A stretch of 64,000 nt of DNA, taken from Streptomyces endocoffeicus (GTDB taxonomy: Bacteria > Actinomycetota > Actinomycetes > Streptomycetales > Streptomycetaceae). A program made the translations under genes and the position numbers. Of the stretch, positions 16,809 to 25,201 are shown one piece after another. The stretch covers positions 62,001 to 126,000 of the forward strand of contig NZ_JAERRG010000019.1 of NCBI RefSeq assembly GCF_016741935.1. Direction: 5' to 3'. The notes below the pieces were generated by a model, which had not been told where the DNA came from, searched no databases, and worked only from the letters and a program-made list of their open reading frames with translations. Within the stretch, counting starts at the first letter, position 1; each line of letters starts with the position of its first letter.

Positions 16809-19745
16809 GTGAGCGTGGACAACGTGTGGTCGGGACAGTGGGTCGCGGACCGGCTCGGAGTACGGCTGGCCGGAGCCGGAGCCGGAGCCGGTGCCGGTGC
16901 CGGTGCCGAGGTCGGGGCTGGTGACGGCTTCGGCGACGGCGACGGGGACGGGGACGGCGACGGCTTCGGCGGCGTGGGCGGCCAGGGCGGCCAGGGTCGC
17001 CAGGACGGTGACGACGGCCGGAACGGCGACAGCGGCCCGGACGCCGACGGCGGCGCGGAGCTGCGTGAGCTGCTGGGGCTGGCCCTGCGGCGCAACCCCA
17101 AGCGGGCACATCTGCTGGTTTCCAACGTGCTCGGCAAGCACGTCCCGCAGCGCCCCGCCACCGTCCACGGCGCGGGCGTGCGGCTCGGCCGCCGGGTGCG
17201 GGAGCTGCTGGGCGACGAGGCGGCTGCGCGCGCGGTGGTGCTCGGGTACGCGGAGACCGCCACCGGACTCGGCCACAGCGTGGCCGACGGGCTCGCCCTC
17301 GCCCCGTACCTCCACTCCACCCGCCGCCCGGTCCCGGGCGTCGCCACGGTGGGCGGCTTCGAGGAGGAGCACAGCCACGCCACCTCCCATCTGCTGCTCC
17401 CCGAGGACCCCGGGTTCCTGGCCTCGACGGGCCCGCTGGTCCTCGTGGACGACGAGTTCTCCACCGGCCGTACGGTCCTCAACACCATCGCCGCCCTCCA
17501 CCGCCGCTTCCCCCGCGACCGCTATGTGGTGGTCGCCCTGGTGGACATGCGCTCGCCGGAGGACCGGGCCCGCCTGGACGCCTTCGCGGCCGGCCTCGGC
17601 GCCCGCGTCGACCTGGTCGCCGCTGCGGCCGGAGCGGTGCACCTGCCCGACGACGTTCTGGAGCGCGGCGCGGAGCTGGTGGCCGCGCACGAGGCTGCTG
17701 CCGAGGACCGTAAGGACGCCACCGCCACCGCCACCGCCATCGCAGAGGGCGCGGGCCCGTCCGCCGGCCGCGTGGACCTCGGCTGGCCCGAGGGGCTCCC
17801 GGACGGCGGCCGCCACGGCTTCACCCCCGCCCACCGCACCCGCCTCGAAGCAGCCCTCCCCGTCATGGCAACCCGCCTCGCGGCGGCGCTGAGGGAAACA
17901 CCGGACACCTCTGCCACGCCAGACGCACCGGCGGCGCCCGCTGAAGACCCGGCGGCAACCTCGCGCCGGGCCGCGCCCGCCCTGGGCGGGCCGGGCGGTG
18001 AAGCGGGCGGCCCCGGCCCCGGCGCCGGTGGCGCCCCCGCCCCGGCCCGCCCGCTCCGTCGCGTCCTCGTCCTCGGGTTCGAGGAGCTGATGTACGCGCC
18101 GCTGCGGATCGCGGAGGCGCTGGACGAGGCGCTCGACGGCGTCGAGGTGCGGTATTCGACGACTACCCGCTCGCCCGTGCTCGCCGTCGACGACCCCGGG
18201 TACGCCATCAGGACCCGGCTGACCTTCCCCGCGCACGATGAGCCCGCCGACGGCCCCGGGCCCCGCTACGCGTACAACGTGGCGCCCGGCGCCGACCCCG
18301 GCCGCCGCTTCGACGCCGTCGTCGCCGTCGTCGACTCGACCGCCGACACGCCCGCGCTGCACGCCCCCGACGGGCTGCTCGCCGGCTTGAGCGCGCACAC
18401 GGACCGGCTGGTGCTGGCCGTGGTGCCGTCCTACCGCCCCCAGACCCCACCCACCCCCCGCACCGTCCCCGAACGACAGGCACCGCCCATGCACCAACCG
18501 TCGTACGAGCCCCTGCGCGGGCCGGACTTCTCGTCCTACGCCCCCGAAGAGGTGGGCTGGCTGCTCCAGGACTTCTCCCACGTCACCCTCGAAGCGCCCA
18601 CCGAGGAGCGCGAGGAGGCGATCCAGAGCGGGGGCGCGCACTACGCCGAGTCGCTGCCCGTGGAGTACCAGCCGAGCGAGCGCTATCAGGAGCTGTTCCG
18701 GGCCGCCCTCGACACCTCCGCCGCCCGGATCGCCCGCGCGGTCGGCGCGGTCACCGAGACCGTGCTCGCCGAGCGCTCCCCGCGCCCCGTCCTCGTCTCG
18801 CTCGCCCGCGCCGGCACCCCCGTCGGGGTGCTGATGCGCCGCTGGGCGCGCCACGCCCACGGGCTGGACCTCCCGCACTACGCGATCTCCATCGTGCGCG
18901 GCCGCGGCATCGACACCGCCGCGCTGCGCTGGCTGGCGGACCACCACGACCCGTCCGACGTCGTCTTCGTCGACGGCTGGACCGGTAAGGGCGCCATCAC
19001 CCGCGAGCTGTCGGACGCCCTCGCCCCGTACCCGGACTTCGATCCGCGGATCGCGGTCCTCGCCGACCCCGGCCGCTGTGTGGACACCTACGGCACCCGG
19101 GACGACTTCCTCGTCCCCTCCGCGTGCCTCAACTCGACCGTCTCCGGGCTGATATCGCGCACCGTGCTCCGCGCCGACCTCGTCGGCCCGGACGACTTCC
19201 ACGGCGCGAAGTACTACCGCGAACTCGCCGGCTCGGATGTCTCGGAGTACTTCCTGGACACCGTCTCGGCCCGCTTCGCCGAGGTCGCCGAGGCGGCCCT
19301 GGCCGACGCCGGGCGGCTCGCGGCCACCGACCGCACCCCCACCTGGGAGGGCTGGGCCGCGGTCGAGCGGATCAGCCAGGAGTACGGCATCCACGACGTC
19401 AACCTCGTCAAGCCGGGTGTCGGCGAGACCACCCGGGTACTGCTGCGCCGCGTCCCGTGGAAGATCCTCGCCCAGCGCGGCGCGGGCGCGGACCTGGACC
19501 ATGTGCGGCTGCTCGCCGAGCAGCGCGGAGTGCCGGTCGAGGAGGCCGACGACCTCCCGTACACCTGCGTCGGGCTGATCCACCCGCACTACACCCGGGG
19601 CGCCACCGGGGCCGACGGAAAGACGGTCGGCACGGCTTCCGACAAGACGGCTGACAAGACGGCCGACAAGGCGAACACCGCGAACACGGCGAACACGGCG
19701 GGCATCGCCGCCGGCAGACATGAGAGAACGGTGGCGGCACGATGA
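16809..19745 (+). CDS. Fused PRTase/TRSP and StiP/PELOTA protein of the Ter module
   Basis: 978 residues in one uninterrupted frame from the GTG at 16809 (AGGA just upstream). Residues 1-20 and 84-300 form a phosphoribosyltransferase (PRTase_2) with the PRPP loop VLVDDEFSTGRT at 211-222; a Gly/Asp/Ala-rich insertion fills residues 21-83. Residues about 415-545 match the TRSP domain (VLVLGFEELMYAPLRIAEAL). Residues 561-850 match the StiP/PRTase_1 family (SYEPLRGPDFSSYAPEEVGW) and about 870-955 resemble a PELOTA RNA-binding fold. The two halves are separate proteins in many relatives. Met561 at 18489 could start a second protein, but no convincing ribosome site precedes it. The frame overlaps the next gene by four bases (ATGA), indicating coupling. 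Confidence 0.85.
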   Translation: MSVDNVWSGQWVADRLGVRLAGAGAGAGAGAGAEVGAGDGFGDGDGDGDGDGFGGVGGQGGQGRQDGDDGRNGDSGPDADGGAELRELLGLALRRNPKRAHLLVSNVLGKHVPQRPATVHGAGVRLGRRVRELLGDEAAARAVVLGYAETATGLGHSVADGLALAPYLHSTRRPVPGVATVGGFEEEHSHATSHLLLPEDPGFLASTGPLVLVDDEFSTGRTVLNTIAALHRRFPRDRYVVVALVDMRSPEDRARLDAFAAGLGARVDLVAAAAGAVHLPDDVLERGAELVAAHEAAAEDRKDATATATAIAEGAGPSAGRVDLGWPEGLPDGGRHGFTPAHRTRLEAALPVMATRLAAALRETPDTSATPDAPAAPAEDPAATSRRAAPALGGPGGEAGGPGPGAGGAPAPARPLRRVLVLGFEELMYAPLRIAEALDEALDGVEVRYSTTTRSPVLAVDDPGYAIRTRLTFPAHDEPADGPGPRYAYNVAPGADPGRRFDAVVAVVDSTADTPALHAPDGLLAGLSAHTDRLVLAVVPSYRPQTPPTPRTVPERQAPPMHQPSYEPLRGPDFSSYAPEEVGWLLQDFSHVTLEAPTEEREEAIQSGGAHYAESLPVEYQPSERYQELFRAALDTSAARIARAVGAVTETVLAERSPRPVLVSLARAGTPVGVLMRRWARHAHGLDLPHYAISIVRGRGIDTAALRWLADHHDPSDVVFVDGWTGKGAITRELSDALAPYPDFDPRIAVLADPGRCVDTYGTRDDFLVPSACLNSTVSGLISRTVLRADLVGPDDFHGAKYYRELAGSDVSEYFLDTVSARFAEVAEAALADAGRLAATDRTPTWEGWAAVERISQEYGIHDVNLVKPGVGETTRVLLRRVPWKILAQRGAGADLDHVRLLAEQRGVPVEEADDLPYTCVGLIHPHYTRGATGADGKTVGTASDKTADKTADKANTANTANTAGIAAGRHERTVAAR

Positions 19746-20602
19746 GCGTTCTGGTGGCAAGCGACCTCGACCGCACCCTGATCTACTCCGCGGCCGCGCT
19801 CGGCCTCGAGATGCCGGACGCCGAGGCCCCGCGGCTGCTGTGCGTCGAGACGTACGAGGGCAAGCCGCTGTCGTACATGACCGAGACCGCCGCCGGGCTG
19901 CTCGCCGAGCTGGTCCGCACCTCCGTCTTCATCCCCACGACCACCCGCACCGTCGAGCAGTACCGCCGCATCCGCCTCCCCGGCCCCGCCTCCCGCTTCG
20001 CGATCTGCGCCAACGGCGGCCAACTGCTGGTCAACGGCGAGCCCGACGCCGACTGGCACCAGCGGGTGCGCAGCGCCCTCGACGACGGATGCGCCCCCCT
20101 GGAGGAGGTGCGCGCCCACCTCAGCGCCACCGCCGACCCCGCCTGGCTGCTCAAGGAGCGGGTGGCCGAGGAACTGTTCGCCTATCTCGTGGTCGAACGG
20201 GAGCTACTGCCCGAGGGCTACGTCAAGGAGCTCACCCAGTGGGCCGACCCGCGCGGCTGGACGGTCTCCCTCCAGGGCCGCAAGATCTACGCCGTGCCCA
20301 AGCCGCTCACCAAGAGCGCCGCCGTCGCCGAGATCAAGAGCCGCACCGGAGCCGACGAGGTGCTCGCAGCGGGCGATTCGCTGCTCGACACCGATCTGCT
20401 GCTCGCGGCCGACCGTGCCTGGCGCCCCGGCCACGGCGAACTGGCCGATATCGGCTGGTCGGCGCCCCAGCTGACCGTGGTCGAGGAGCAGGGCGTCGCG
20501 GCGGGCGAGGCCATCGTCCGCGCCCTGGGCGAGCGCTCCTCCGTCACCTGGGCGCGCGCCCGCAGCCAGATCATCCGCGCGGTCTCCCGCGGCCGGGACT
20601 GA
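19742..20602 (+). CDS. HAD-superfamily hydrolase of the Ter module
   Basis: 286 residues. Motif I DLDRTL (Asp8/Asp10) at the N-terminus, and GDSLLDTDLL near residue 216 supplies the metal-binding acidic motif IV; Lys in the KPLTKSAAV segment supplies motif III. It is a Cof/SPP-like HAD phosphatase, expected to remove a phosphate from a small molecule, in this context the phosphorylated product of the PRTase steps. The start overlaps the stop of the PRTase/StiP gene (ATGA), so the two are translationally coupled. It is the last gene of the Ter biosynthetic operon. Confidence 0.88.
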   Translation: MSVLVASDLDRTLIYSAAALGLEMPDAEAPRLLCVETYEGKPLSYMTETAAGLLAELVRTSVFIPTTTRTVEQYRRIRLPGPASRFAICANGGQLLVNGEPDADWHQRVRSALDDGCAPLEEVRAHLSATADPAWLLKERVAEELFAYLVVERELLPEGYVKELTQWADPRGWTVSLQGRKIYAVPKPLTKSAAVAEIKSRTGADEVLAAGDSLLDTDLLLAADRAWRPGHGELADIGWSAPQLTVVEEQGVAAGEAIVRALGERSSVTWARARSQIIRAVSRGRD

Positions 20603-20623
20603 CCGGAAGCTGAGCTGCCTTGA

Positions 20624-20710
20624 TCGGTGTTGTCCGAAAAGCAGAGCTGTCCGCGAAGCGGAGCTGTCCGCAAAGCTGAGCCGTCTGTAAAGCTGAAGCT
20701 GAAGCTGAAC
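20624..20710 (+). repeat. 17-bp tandem repeats, degenerate
   Basis: Four or so units of about 17 bp with core gagctgtccgcaaagc (20641-20657, 20658-20674, 20675-20691, plus a partial before), followed by gctgaa repeats. They lie between the HAD stop and the O-methyltransferase start, in a stretch less GC-rich than its neighbours. Confidence 0.6.
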
Positions 20711-20775
20711 GGATCGGATCGATCGGAACGGAACGGAACCGGTCCGGGAGCCGAGGAGCCGAAAGGGAGGCCGTG

Positions 20776-21438
20776 ATGGCCGAGAGCAAGAGCACACCGA
20801 TCACGGCCGAGCTGTACGACTACGTCCTGCGGCACAACCCGCCGCTCGACCCGGTCCTGCGCGAGCTCGTCGAGGTCACCCACCGCAACCTCCCCGGCCA
20901 CGCCGGGATGCAGTCCGCCGAGGAGCAGGCCCCGCTGCTGGCCTTCCTGGTCCGGCTGACCGGCGCCCGCCACATCGTGGAGGTCGGCACCTTCACCGGC
21001 TTCTCCGCGCTGGCCATGGCCCAGGCGCTGCCCGCCGACGGCCGGCTGATCGCCTGCGATGTGTCGGAGGAGTGGACGGCGTACGGGCGGAAGGCGTGGG
21101 CCAAGGCGGGCGTCGAGGGCCGCATCGACCTGCGGATCGCGCCCGCGCTGGACACGCTGCGCGCGATGCCCGCCGAGCCCCATGTCGATCTCGCCTATCT
21201 CGACGCGGACAAGGAGAACTACATCCCGTACTGGGAGGAGCTGGTTCCGCGGATGAATCCGGGCGGTCTGATCGTCGCGGACAACGTCTTCTACCACGCG
21301 CAGGTCATGGAGGCGGCGCCATCGCCCGGGGGCGCCGCGATCCAGGCGTTCAACGACCATGTGGCGGCGGACGCCCGGATGGAGGCGGTCATGCTCACCG
21401 TCGCCGACGGCCTGACGCTCGCGCGCCGGGTCAGCTGA
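20776..21438 (+). CDS. SAM-dependent O-methyltransferase, catechol-type family 3
   Basis: 220 residues from the ATG at 20776, with AAAGGGAGG 5 bp upstream; the GTG at 20773 is too close to it. Motif I is VEVGTFTGFSALAMA (about residues 71-85) and the metal-binding Asp sits in LDADKENY (about 143-150), followed by DNVFYH. This matches the Mg-dependent caffeoyl-CoA/catechol O-methyltransferase family. It would methylate a catechol-like hydroxyl on a small molecule; the substrate cannot be read from the sequence. The stop overlaps the end of the convergent DUF4383 gene by 8 bp. Confidence 0.92.
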   Translation: MAESKSTPITAELYDYVLRHNPPLDPVLRELVEVTHRNLPGHAGMQSAEEQAPLLAFLVRLTGARHIVEVGTFTGFSALAMAQALPADGRLIACDVSEEWTAYGRKAWAKAGVEGRIDLRIAPALDTLRAMPAEPHVDLAYLDADKENYIPYWEELVPRMNPGGLIVADNVFYHAQVMEAAPSPGGAAIQAFNDHVAADARMEAVMLTVADGLTLARRVS

Positions 21439-22303
21439 GCCGCCGGTCGCGGATCCGCTGCCGGACCCGGGCCCAGCGCCCGGGGGGCTTGGGCCGGCCG
21501 GCGGGCTCGGCGCCGCCGGGCTGATCCAGCTTGCCCCACTTGCCGGGCGGCTGACCGGGCCGTTCAGGACCGGACCGTTCAGGACCGGACCGTTCAAGAT
21601 CGGACCGTTCAAGAGGTCCACCCGGGGCGCCCGGCCCACCCGGGGCGCCCGGGGTCTCGGGTGTGAGCGGGGCGCCGGGCTGGAGGGCCGTACCGCCCCG
21701 TTCGGCGGCGCGCTCCCGCGCCGCGACCAGCTCACGCGCGTGGGCGGCCTCGCGCTCGGCCTGCTCGGGGTGGCGGGTCACCCAGTACGGATTGTCATGC
21801 GGCAGCCCGCCGCTGACCCGTCCGTACATCCCGAACCACATCAGCAGCAGCCCCACCACAAAGCTGAACAGCACGTTCTGCATCCGGAACGCCAGGAAGT
21901 TGTACGGGGTCTCCAGCAGCGCCAGATTGACGAACCCGCTCAGCAGGAAGAGCAGCCCGAACACCATGTTGAGCGACGAGGCGAAGTTGCCGCCGATGAG
22001 CATGCCGAAGAACAGCAGCAGCCCGATGACGATGGAGAGCACGCTCAGCGTGCCGTTGGTGTTGAGCCCGGCGACCGTGTTCGCGCCGGTGTCGAAGAAG
22101 CCGACCCGGTGGATCAGGCCCAGGATGCCGAAGGCGACGAGCACCAGCCCCATGAGCCCGGCGCCGACGCGATAGACCTTGCTGAGCCGGTGATCGACGG
22201 GCAGATGCTCATCGAGCGTGGTGTGCGCGCCGATCCGCTCCGGGAAGTGCCGTGCGACTCCGGCGGGATGAGGACCGATGGGGGAGGGGCGGCCCGTAGC
22301 CAT
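21431..22303 (-). CDS. DUF4383 membrane protein
   Basis: 290 residues. Four membrane helices (about residues 46-66, 88-107, 113-133, 143-161) make up the DUF4383 domain, including NTNGTLSVLSIVIGLLLFFG and the conserved NLALL segment. The cytoplasmic tail (residues 175-290) is disordered: an alanine/arginine-rich coiled stretch, Pro/Gly repeats and ERSDLERSGPERSGPER repeats, ending in a basic patch. Family function is unknown. The gene is convergent with the O-methyltransferase. Confidence 0.85.
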   Translation of the reverse strand: MATGRPSPIGPHPAGVARHFPERIGAHTTLDEHLPVDHRLSKVYRVGAGLMGLVLVAFGILGLIHRVGFFDTGANTVAGLNTNGTLSVLSIVIGLLLFFGMLIGGNFASSLNMVFGLLFLLSGFVNLALLETPYNFLAFRMQNVLFSFVVGLLLMWFGMYGRVSGGLPHDNPYWVTRHPEQAEREAAHARELVAARERAAERGGTALQPGAPLTPETPGAPGGPGAPGGPLERSDLERSGPERSGPERPGQPPGKWGKLDQPGGAEPAGRPKPPGRWARVRQRIRDRRLS

Positions 22304-22495
22304 CTCCGGCCTCCTTGCTGCTGGCGCCGGACCTCGGCCGCGCGCTCTGCGCGCTCTGCGCGCTCTTCGCGCTCTTCGCGGTCGAGGCCGTACCCGTGGA
22401 CCGCCACGTCACCGGCGCGTACACGACGTGCACGCGCACATCCGGAGGCGCGGCACGGGTACGTATCTCCAGGATCCGCCCCGGTCCCCCAGGGC

Positions 22496-22729
22496 TCAAC
22501 CGCAGCAACCGCCGCCGCAGCAGCCACCACCGCCGCCGCCGGACGGGGGCCGGACCGAGGAGGCGGAGGACGACGAGGACGCGGCGCCGGTGACGGCCAC
22601 GGTGGACAGCAGCTTCACCGTGTCGTCGTGCCCGTCCGGGCAGGACGCGGGAGCGGAGGACTCGGCCATGGGCCGGTTCAGCTCGAAGGTGGTGCCGCAG
22701 GCGCGGCAGCGGTACTCGTAGCGAGGCAT
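22496..22729 (-). CDS. FmdB-family zinc ribbon protein
   Basis: 77 residues beginning MPRYEYRCRACGTTFE. The first zinc knuckle is Cys8-x2-Cys11 and the second Cys30-x3-His34 (normally CxxC, here with a His). The C-terminus is a Ser-rich linker and a Gly/Cys tail (GGGGGGCCGGGCCG). Members are small putative regulatory zinc ribbons; their target is unknown. It lies between the DUF4383 and coiled-coil genes on the same strand. The 190 bp between it and DUF4383 contain only gcgctctgc/cgctcttcg repeats. Confidence 0.82.
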   Translation of the reverse strand: MPRYEYRCRACGTTFELNRPMAESSAPASCPDGHDDTVKLLSTVAVTGAASSSSSASSVRPPSGGGGGGCCGGGCCG

Positions 22730-22771
22730 GGCAGGAGCATAACCACCGAACCGCAGGTCAGCCCCCCGAAT

Positions 22772-22831
22772 GAGACCTGAACTTCCGAGACCTGGACTTC
22801 CGAGACCTGGACTTCCGAGACCTGGGCTTCG
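22772..22831. repeat. Four tandem 15-bp repeats
   Basis: Units gagacctggacttcc at 22772-22786, 22787-22801, 22802-22816 and 22817-22831, with one or two changes in the first and last. They lie between the coiled-coil gene stop (22839) and the FmdB start. Confidence 0.85.
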
Positions 22832-22838
22832 CGAGGGC

Positions 22839-24290
22839 TCAATGCCCCCCGCCCCGCTCGTCCCGGATCTCCTGGACGACCCGGGCGACGGTCTGCCGTA
22901 CGGCCTCGGTCTCGGAGAGGAAGTGCCACCAGTCCGGATGCCGCCCCTCAAGACCCGCGATGGCCCGGTCGAGGCGCTCCACGGCGTCGTCCAGCGGGCG
23001 CGCGTGGCGCGGATCCGGGGTGCTGCGCCCGGCCATGGCCAGCCGCTGCGCGTCGCGGATCGCGAACCGGGTGCGCTCGACCTCCTTCTGCTGGTCGTAC
23101 GACACCTCGTCCAGCCGCCGCAGCCGGTCCCCGGCCGCCGAGACGGCCTCGTCCGTGCTGTTCAGCAGCGCCCGTACGGTGGCCAGCAGCGCGGTGGCAT
23201 CCGGCCAGCGCTGCTCCTCGCGCGCCGCCTGCGCCTCCTTGAGCTTCTCCTCGGACTGCGCCACATCCCGCGCCGCCTGCGCGGGGACGGGCTGCAGATC
23301 CTGCCAGCAGGCCGCGGTGTACCGGCGGCGCAGCTCGCTGAGGACGGGCTCGACCCCGGCCGCCCGAGTGGTGATCGCCTGGGCGCGGGTGCGCAGCGAC
23401 ACCAGCCGCTTGTCGATCTCCGCCGCCCGCTCCGGCAGCCGCTCGGCCTCCCCGCGCACCGCCTCGGCCCTGCGCAGCACATCATCGGCGCGCCGCAGGG
23501 TCTCCTGCACACCGTGCTGCCCGGCCCCCTGGTTGAGCTTGGTCAGCTCGGGCGACAGCGCCGCCAGCCGGGCCGCCAGATCGTCCGCCCGCAGCCCCGA
23601 CGCACGCACCGCGTCCAGCGCGTTACTCGCCGCGAGCAGCGCCTGACGCGCCCGCTCCACCGCCGGCGCCAGCCGCGCCAGCCGTGTCTCGGCCTGCTCA
23701 AGCAGCGCCCCCAGCCCCTGCCCGAACCGGTCCAGATCCGCCTTCGTCCGCTCCAGCGCGTCCTTCGCCCTGGTCAGATCGGTCCGGGCCCGGGAGGCCG
23801 TCGCCGCGTCCAGATCGTCGCGGTCCAGATCGTGGGCGTCCACCGCCGTGATGTAGTCCTGGCTGACCTGGTCGATCCGCCGCTCCAGCGCCGAGAAGTC
23901 GGCCGCCGTCCGGCGCGCGGCGGGCGAATCGTCCATGGCGGTGATCGTCTCGATGGAGATCCGCAGATCCCGCTGCGCGGTGTCCAGCTCATAGAACGCC
24001 GCCGCCGCGGCATCTTTCGCCGCCTGCGCCTCCGCCCGCTGACTCTCCCCCCGCCCCCCGAACCACCGCCGCCCCCCGCCCCCACCGGCGAACGACAACG
24101 ACCCCACCGCCACCAACAACGGCACGGGCAGCAGCACCAGCCCGAGCACGGAGGGACCACGCGACTGACGCGACCGACGCACACGGACGAGCCGGGCCAA
24201 AGCAATGACTGGGATAAAGCGGTCGACCGGACGGCGCGGGCGACGCGGACGGCGCGCTGGACGAGCAGACTCTGCAGATGACGCCGCCAC
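22839..24290 (-). CDS. Membrane-anchored coiled-coil protein, function unknown
   Basis: 483 residues from the GTG at 24290, chosen because GGGAG stands 6-10 bp upstream; the frame is open to 24479 and a GTG at 24353 is an alternative. A basic N-terminus (PARRPRRPRRPVDRF) leads into one membrane segment at about residues 48-66, then nearly 400 residues of Ala/Glu/Arg/Leu-rich helix with heptad character. This suggests a long coiled-coil rod attached to the membrane, as in cell-division or envelope scaffolds. No catalytic motif is seen. It ends in EIRDERGGGH. I do not recognise a characterised relative. Its start is about 180 bp from the tRNA-Val gene on the opposite strand. Confidence 0.75.
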   Translation of the reverse strand: MAASSAESARPARRPRRPRRPVDRFIPVIALARLVRVRRSRQSRGPSVLGLVLLPVPLLVAVGSLSFAGGGGGRRWFGGRGESQRAEAQAAKDAAAAAFYELDTAQRDLRISIETITAMDDSPAARRTAADFSALERRIDQVSQDYITAVDAHDLDRDDLDAATASRARTDLTRAKDALERTKADLDRFGQGLGALLEQAETRLARLAPAVERARQALLAASNALDAVRASGLRADDLAARLAALSPELTKLNQGAGQHGVQETLRRADDVLRRAEAVRGEAERLPERAAEIDKRLVSLRTRAQAITTRAAGVEPVLSELRRRYTAACWQDLQPVPAQAARDVAQSEEKLKEAQAAREEQRWPDATALLATVRALLNSTDEAVSAAGDRLRRLDEVSYDQQKEVERTRFAIRDAQRLAMAGRSTPDPRHARPLDDAVERLDRAIAGLEGRHPDWWHFLSETEAVRQTVARVVQEIRDERGGGH

Positions 24291-24471
24291 TTCCCGCTCC
24301 CGATGGATCGCCCAGCTCCGAATGTCATTCTCCCACCCGACACTGACGAGCACAGCGCTCGGTTCGGTTCGCGATCTGCGGACTTCTCCGACCCCGGTCC
24401 GCCCCCTCCGCGGTCCCCTCCCCACAATTGCGGCACCGACCCGGAAACCCTGTAGGCTGACAGCTCCCCTG

Positions 24472-24543
24472 GGGCGCATAGCTCAGCGGTAGAGCGCTGC
24501 CCTTACAAGGCAGATGTCGGCGGTTCGAACCCGTCTGCGCCCA
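24472..24543 (+). tRNA. tRNA-Val (anticodon TAC)
   Basis: Acceptor stem GGGCGCA (24472-24478) pairs with TGCGCCC (24536-24542), discriminator A at 24543. The anticodon arm is CTGCC-CTTACAA-GGCAG with anticodon TAC, reading GTA codons. The T arm is GGCGG-TTCGAAC-CCGTC. CCA is not encoded. The integrase remnant 90 bp downstream fits use of this tRNA as an integration site. Confidence 0.95.
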
Positions 24544-24628
24544 CCTTCTGGACCAGCGCGGATCCCGCCCCGGCGGCCCGCGCTGTTCGCCGTAGCCATG
24601 GCATTAACCATGAATGGGTTCCGCAGCC

Positions 24629-24901
24629 ATGGCGAACACCCAGCCCACGCGCCGCCAGCGCGGCAGCATCCGCCCCGACGGGGCCGGCTTCCAGGTTCGC
24701 GTCTACGCGGGCAGCGACCCCCTCACGAAGAAGCCTCTCCACCTCCACGAGCAGGCCGCCACCCTGCCCGAAGCAGAGAAGGCCCGCACGCGCCTGCTCG
24801 CCAAGGTCGACGAGCAGCGCCACTCCAAGGGGAAGATCATGGTCGCCAAGGTGCTCGACCGGTGGATGGACGTCGCCCGCATCGAGGAGAGCCCCGCCTG
24901 A
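24629..24901 (+). pseudogene. Truncated tyrosine integrase, N-terminal part
   Basis: About 91 residues starting MANTQPTRRQRGSIRPDG, the arm-binding N-terminus typical of actinobacterial phage/AICE integrases (short conserved opening, GFQVRVYAG, then the VDEQRHSKGK stretch and the first helix of the core-binding domain). It stops at 24899-24901, long before the catalytic Arg...His-x-x-Arg...Tyr residues, so it cannot recombine DNA. Its position just after tRNA-Val marks an old integration event. No ribosome site is evident. Confidence 0.8.
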
Positions 24902-25130
24902 CCCGCTGCCGAGAACAGTGCGGGGGCAAGCTCGAAGGCCGTATCGACCCCGCCACCAGCCAACGCCACGAGTGCCGACCGCTCTCCAACGTCGACCTGT
25001 CCCAGACGTACGAGATCTCCGTGGGCACGGCTCATCGGTGCTTCGCCCAGCTGAAGGAGGAGGGCCTGATCACGGTCAGCCCCGGCCGCCGAGCAGTGGT
25101 CCAGGAGCCCGATATGGTCCCAACTCCGCT
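24902..25130 (+). pseudogene. Integrase middle fragment joined to a GntR helix-turn-helix
   Basis: In a different frame from the fragment before it, LTRCREQCGGKLEGRIDP followed by QRHECRPLSN resembles the Cys/His insertion found inside the core-binding domain of Streptomyces integrases. It is joined directly to YEISVGTAHRCFAQLKEEGL, the recognition part of a GntR winged helix, followed by a wing (ITVSPGRRAVVQ). Two unrelated genes have evidently been fused by deletion. No start codon or downstream effector domain is present. Confidence 0.65.
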
Positions 25131-25201
25131 TCCTGATGTGGCCGGTCACGTACAGGTGGACGCGATGGGATGCCGGCCAGGTCGGTACCGGGCACAGGCG
25201 A

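Noticed and set aside
16494..19760. A 1088-residue minus-strand frame
   Set aside because: Antisense of the PRTase/StiP gene, whose domains are clear on the plus strand.
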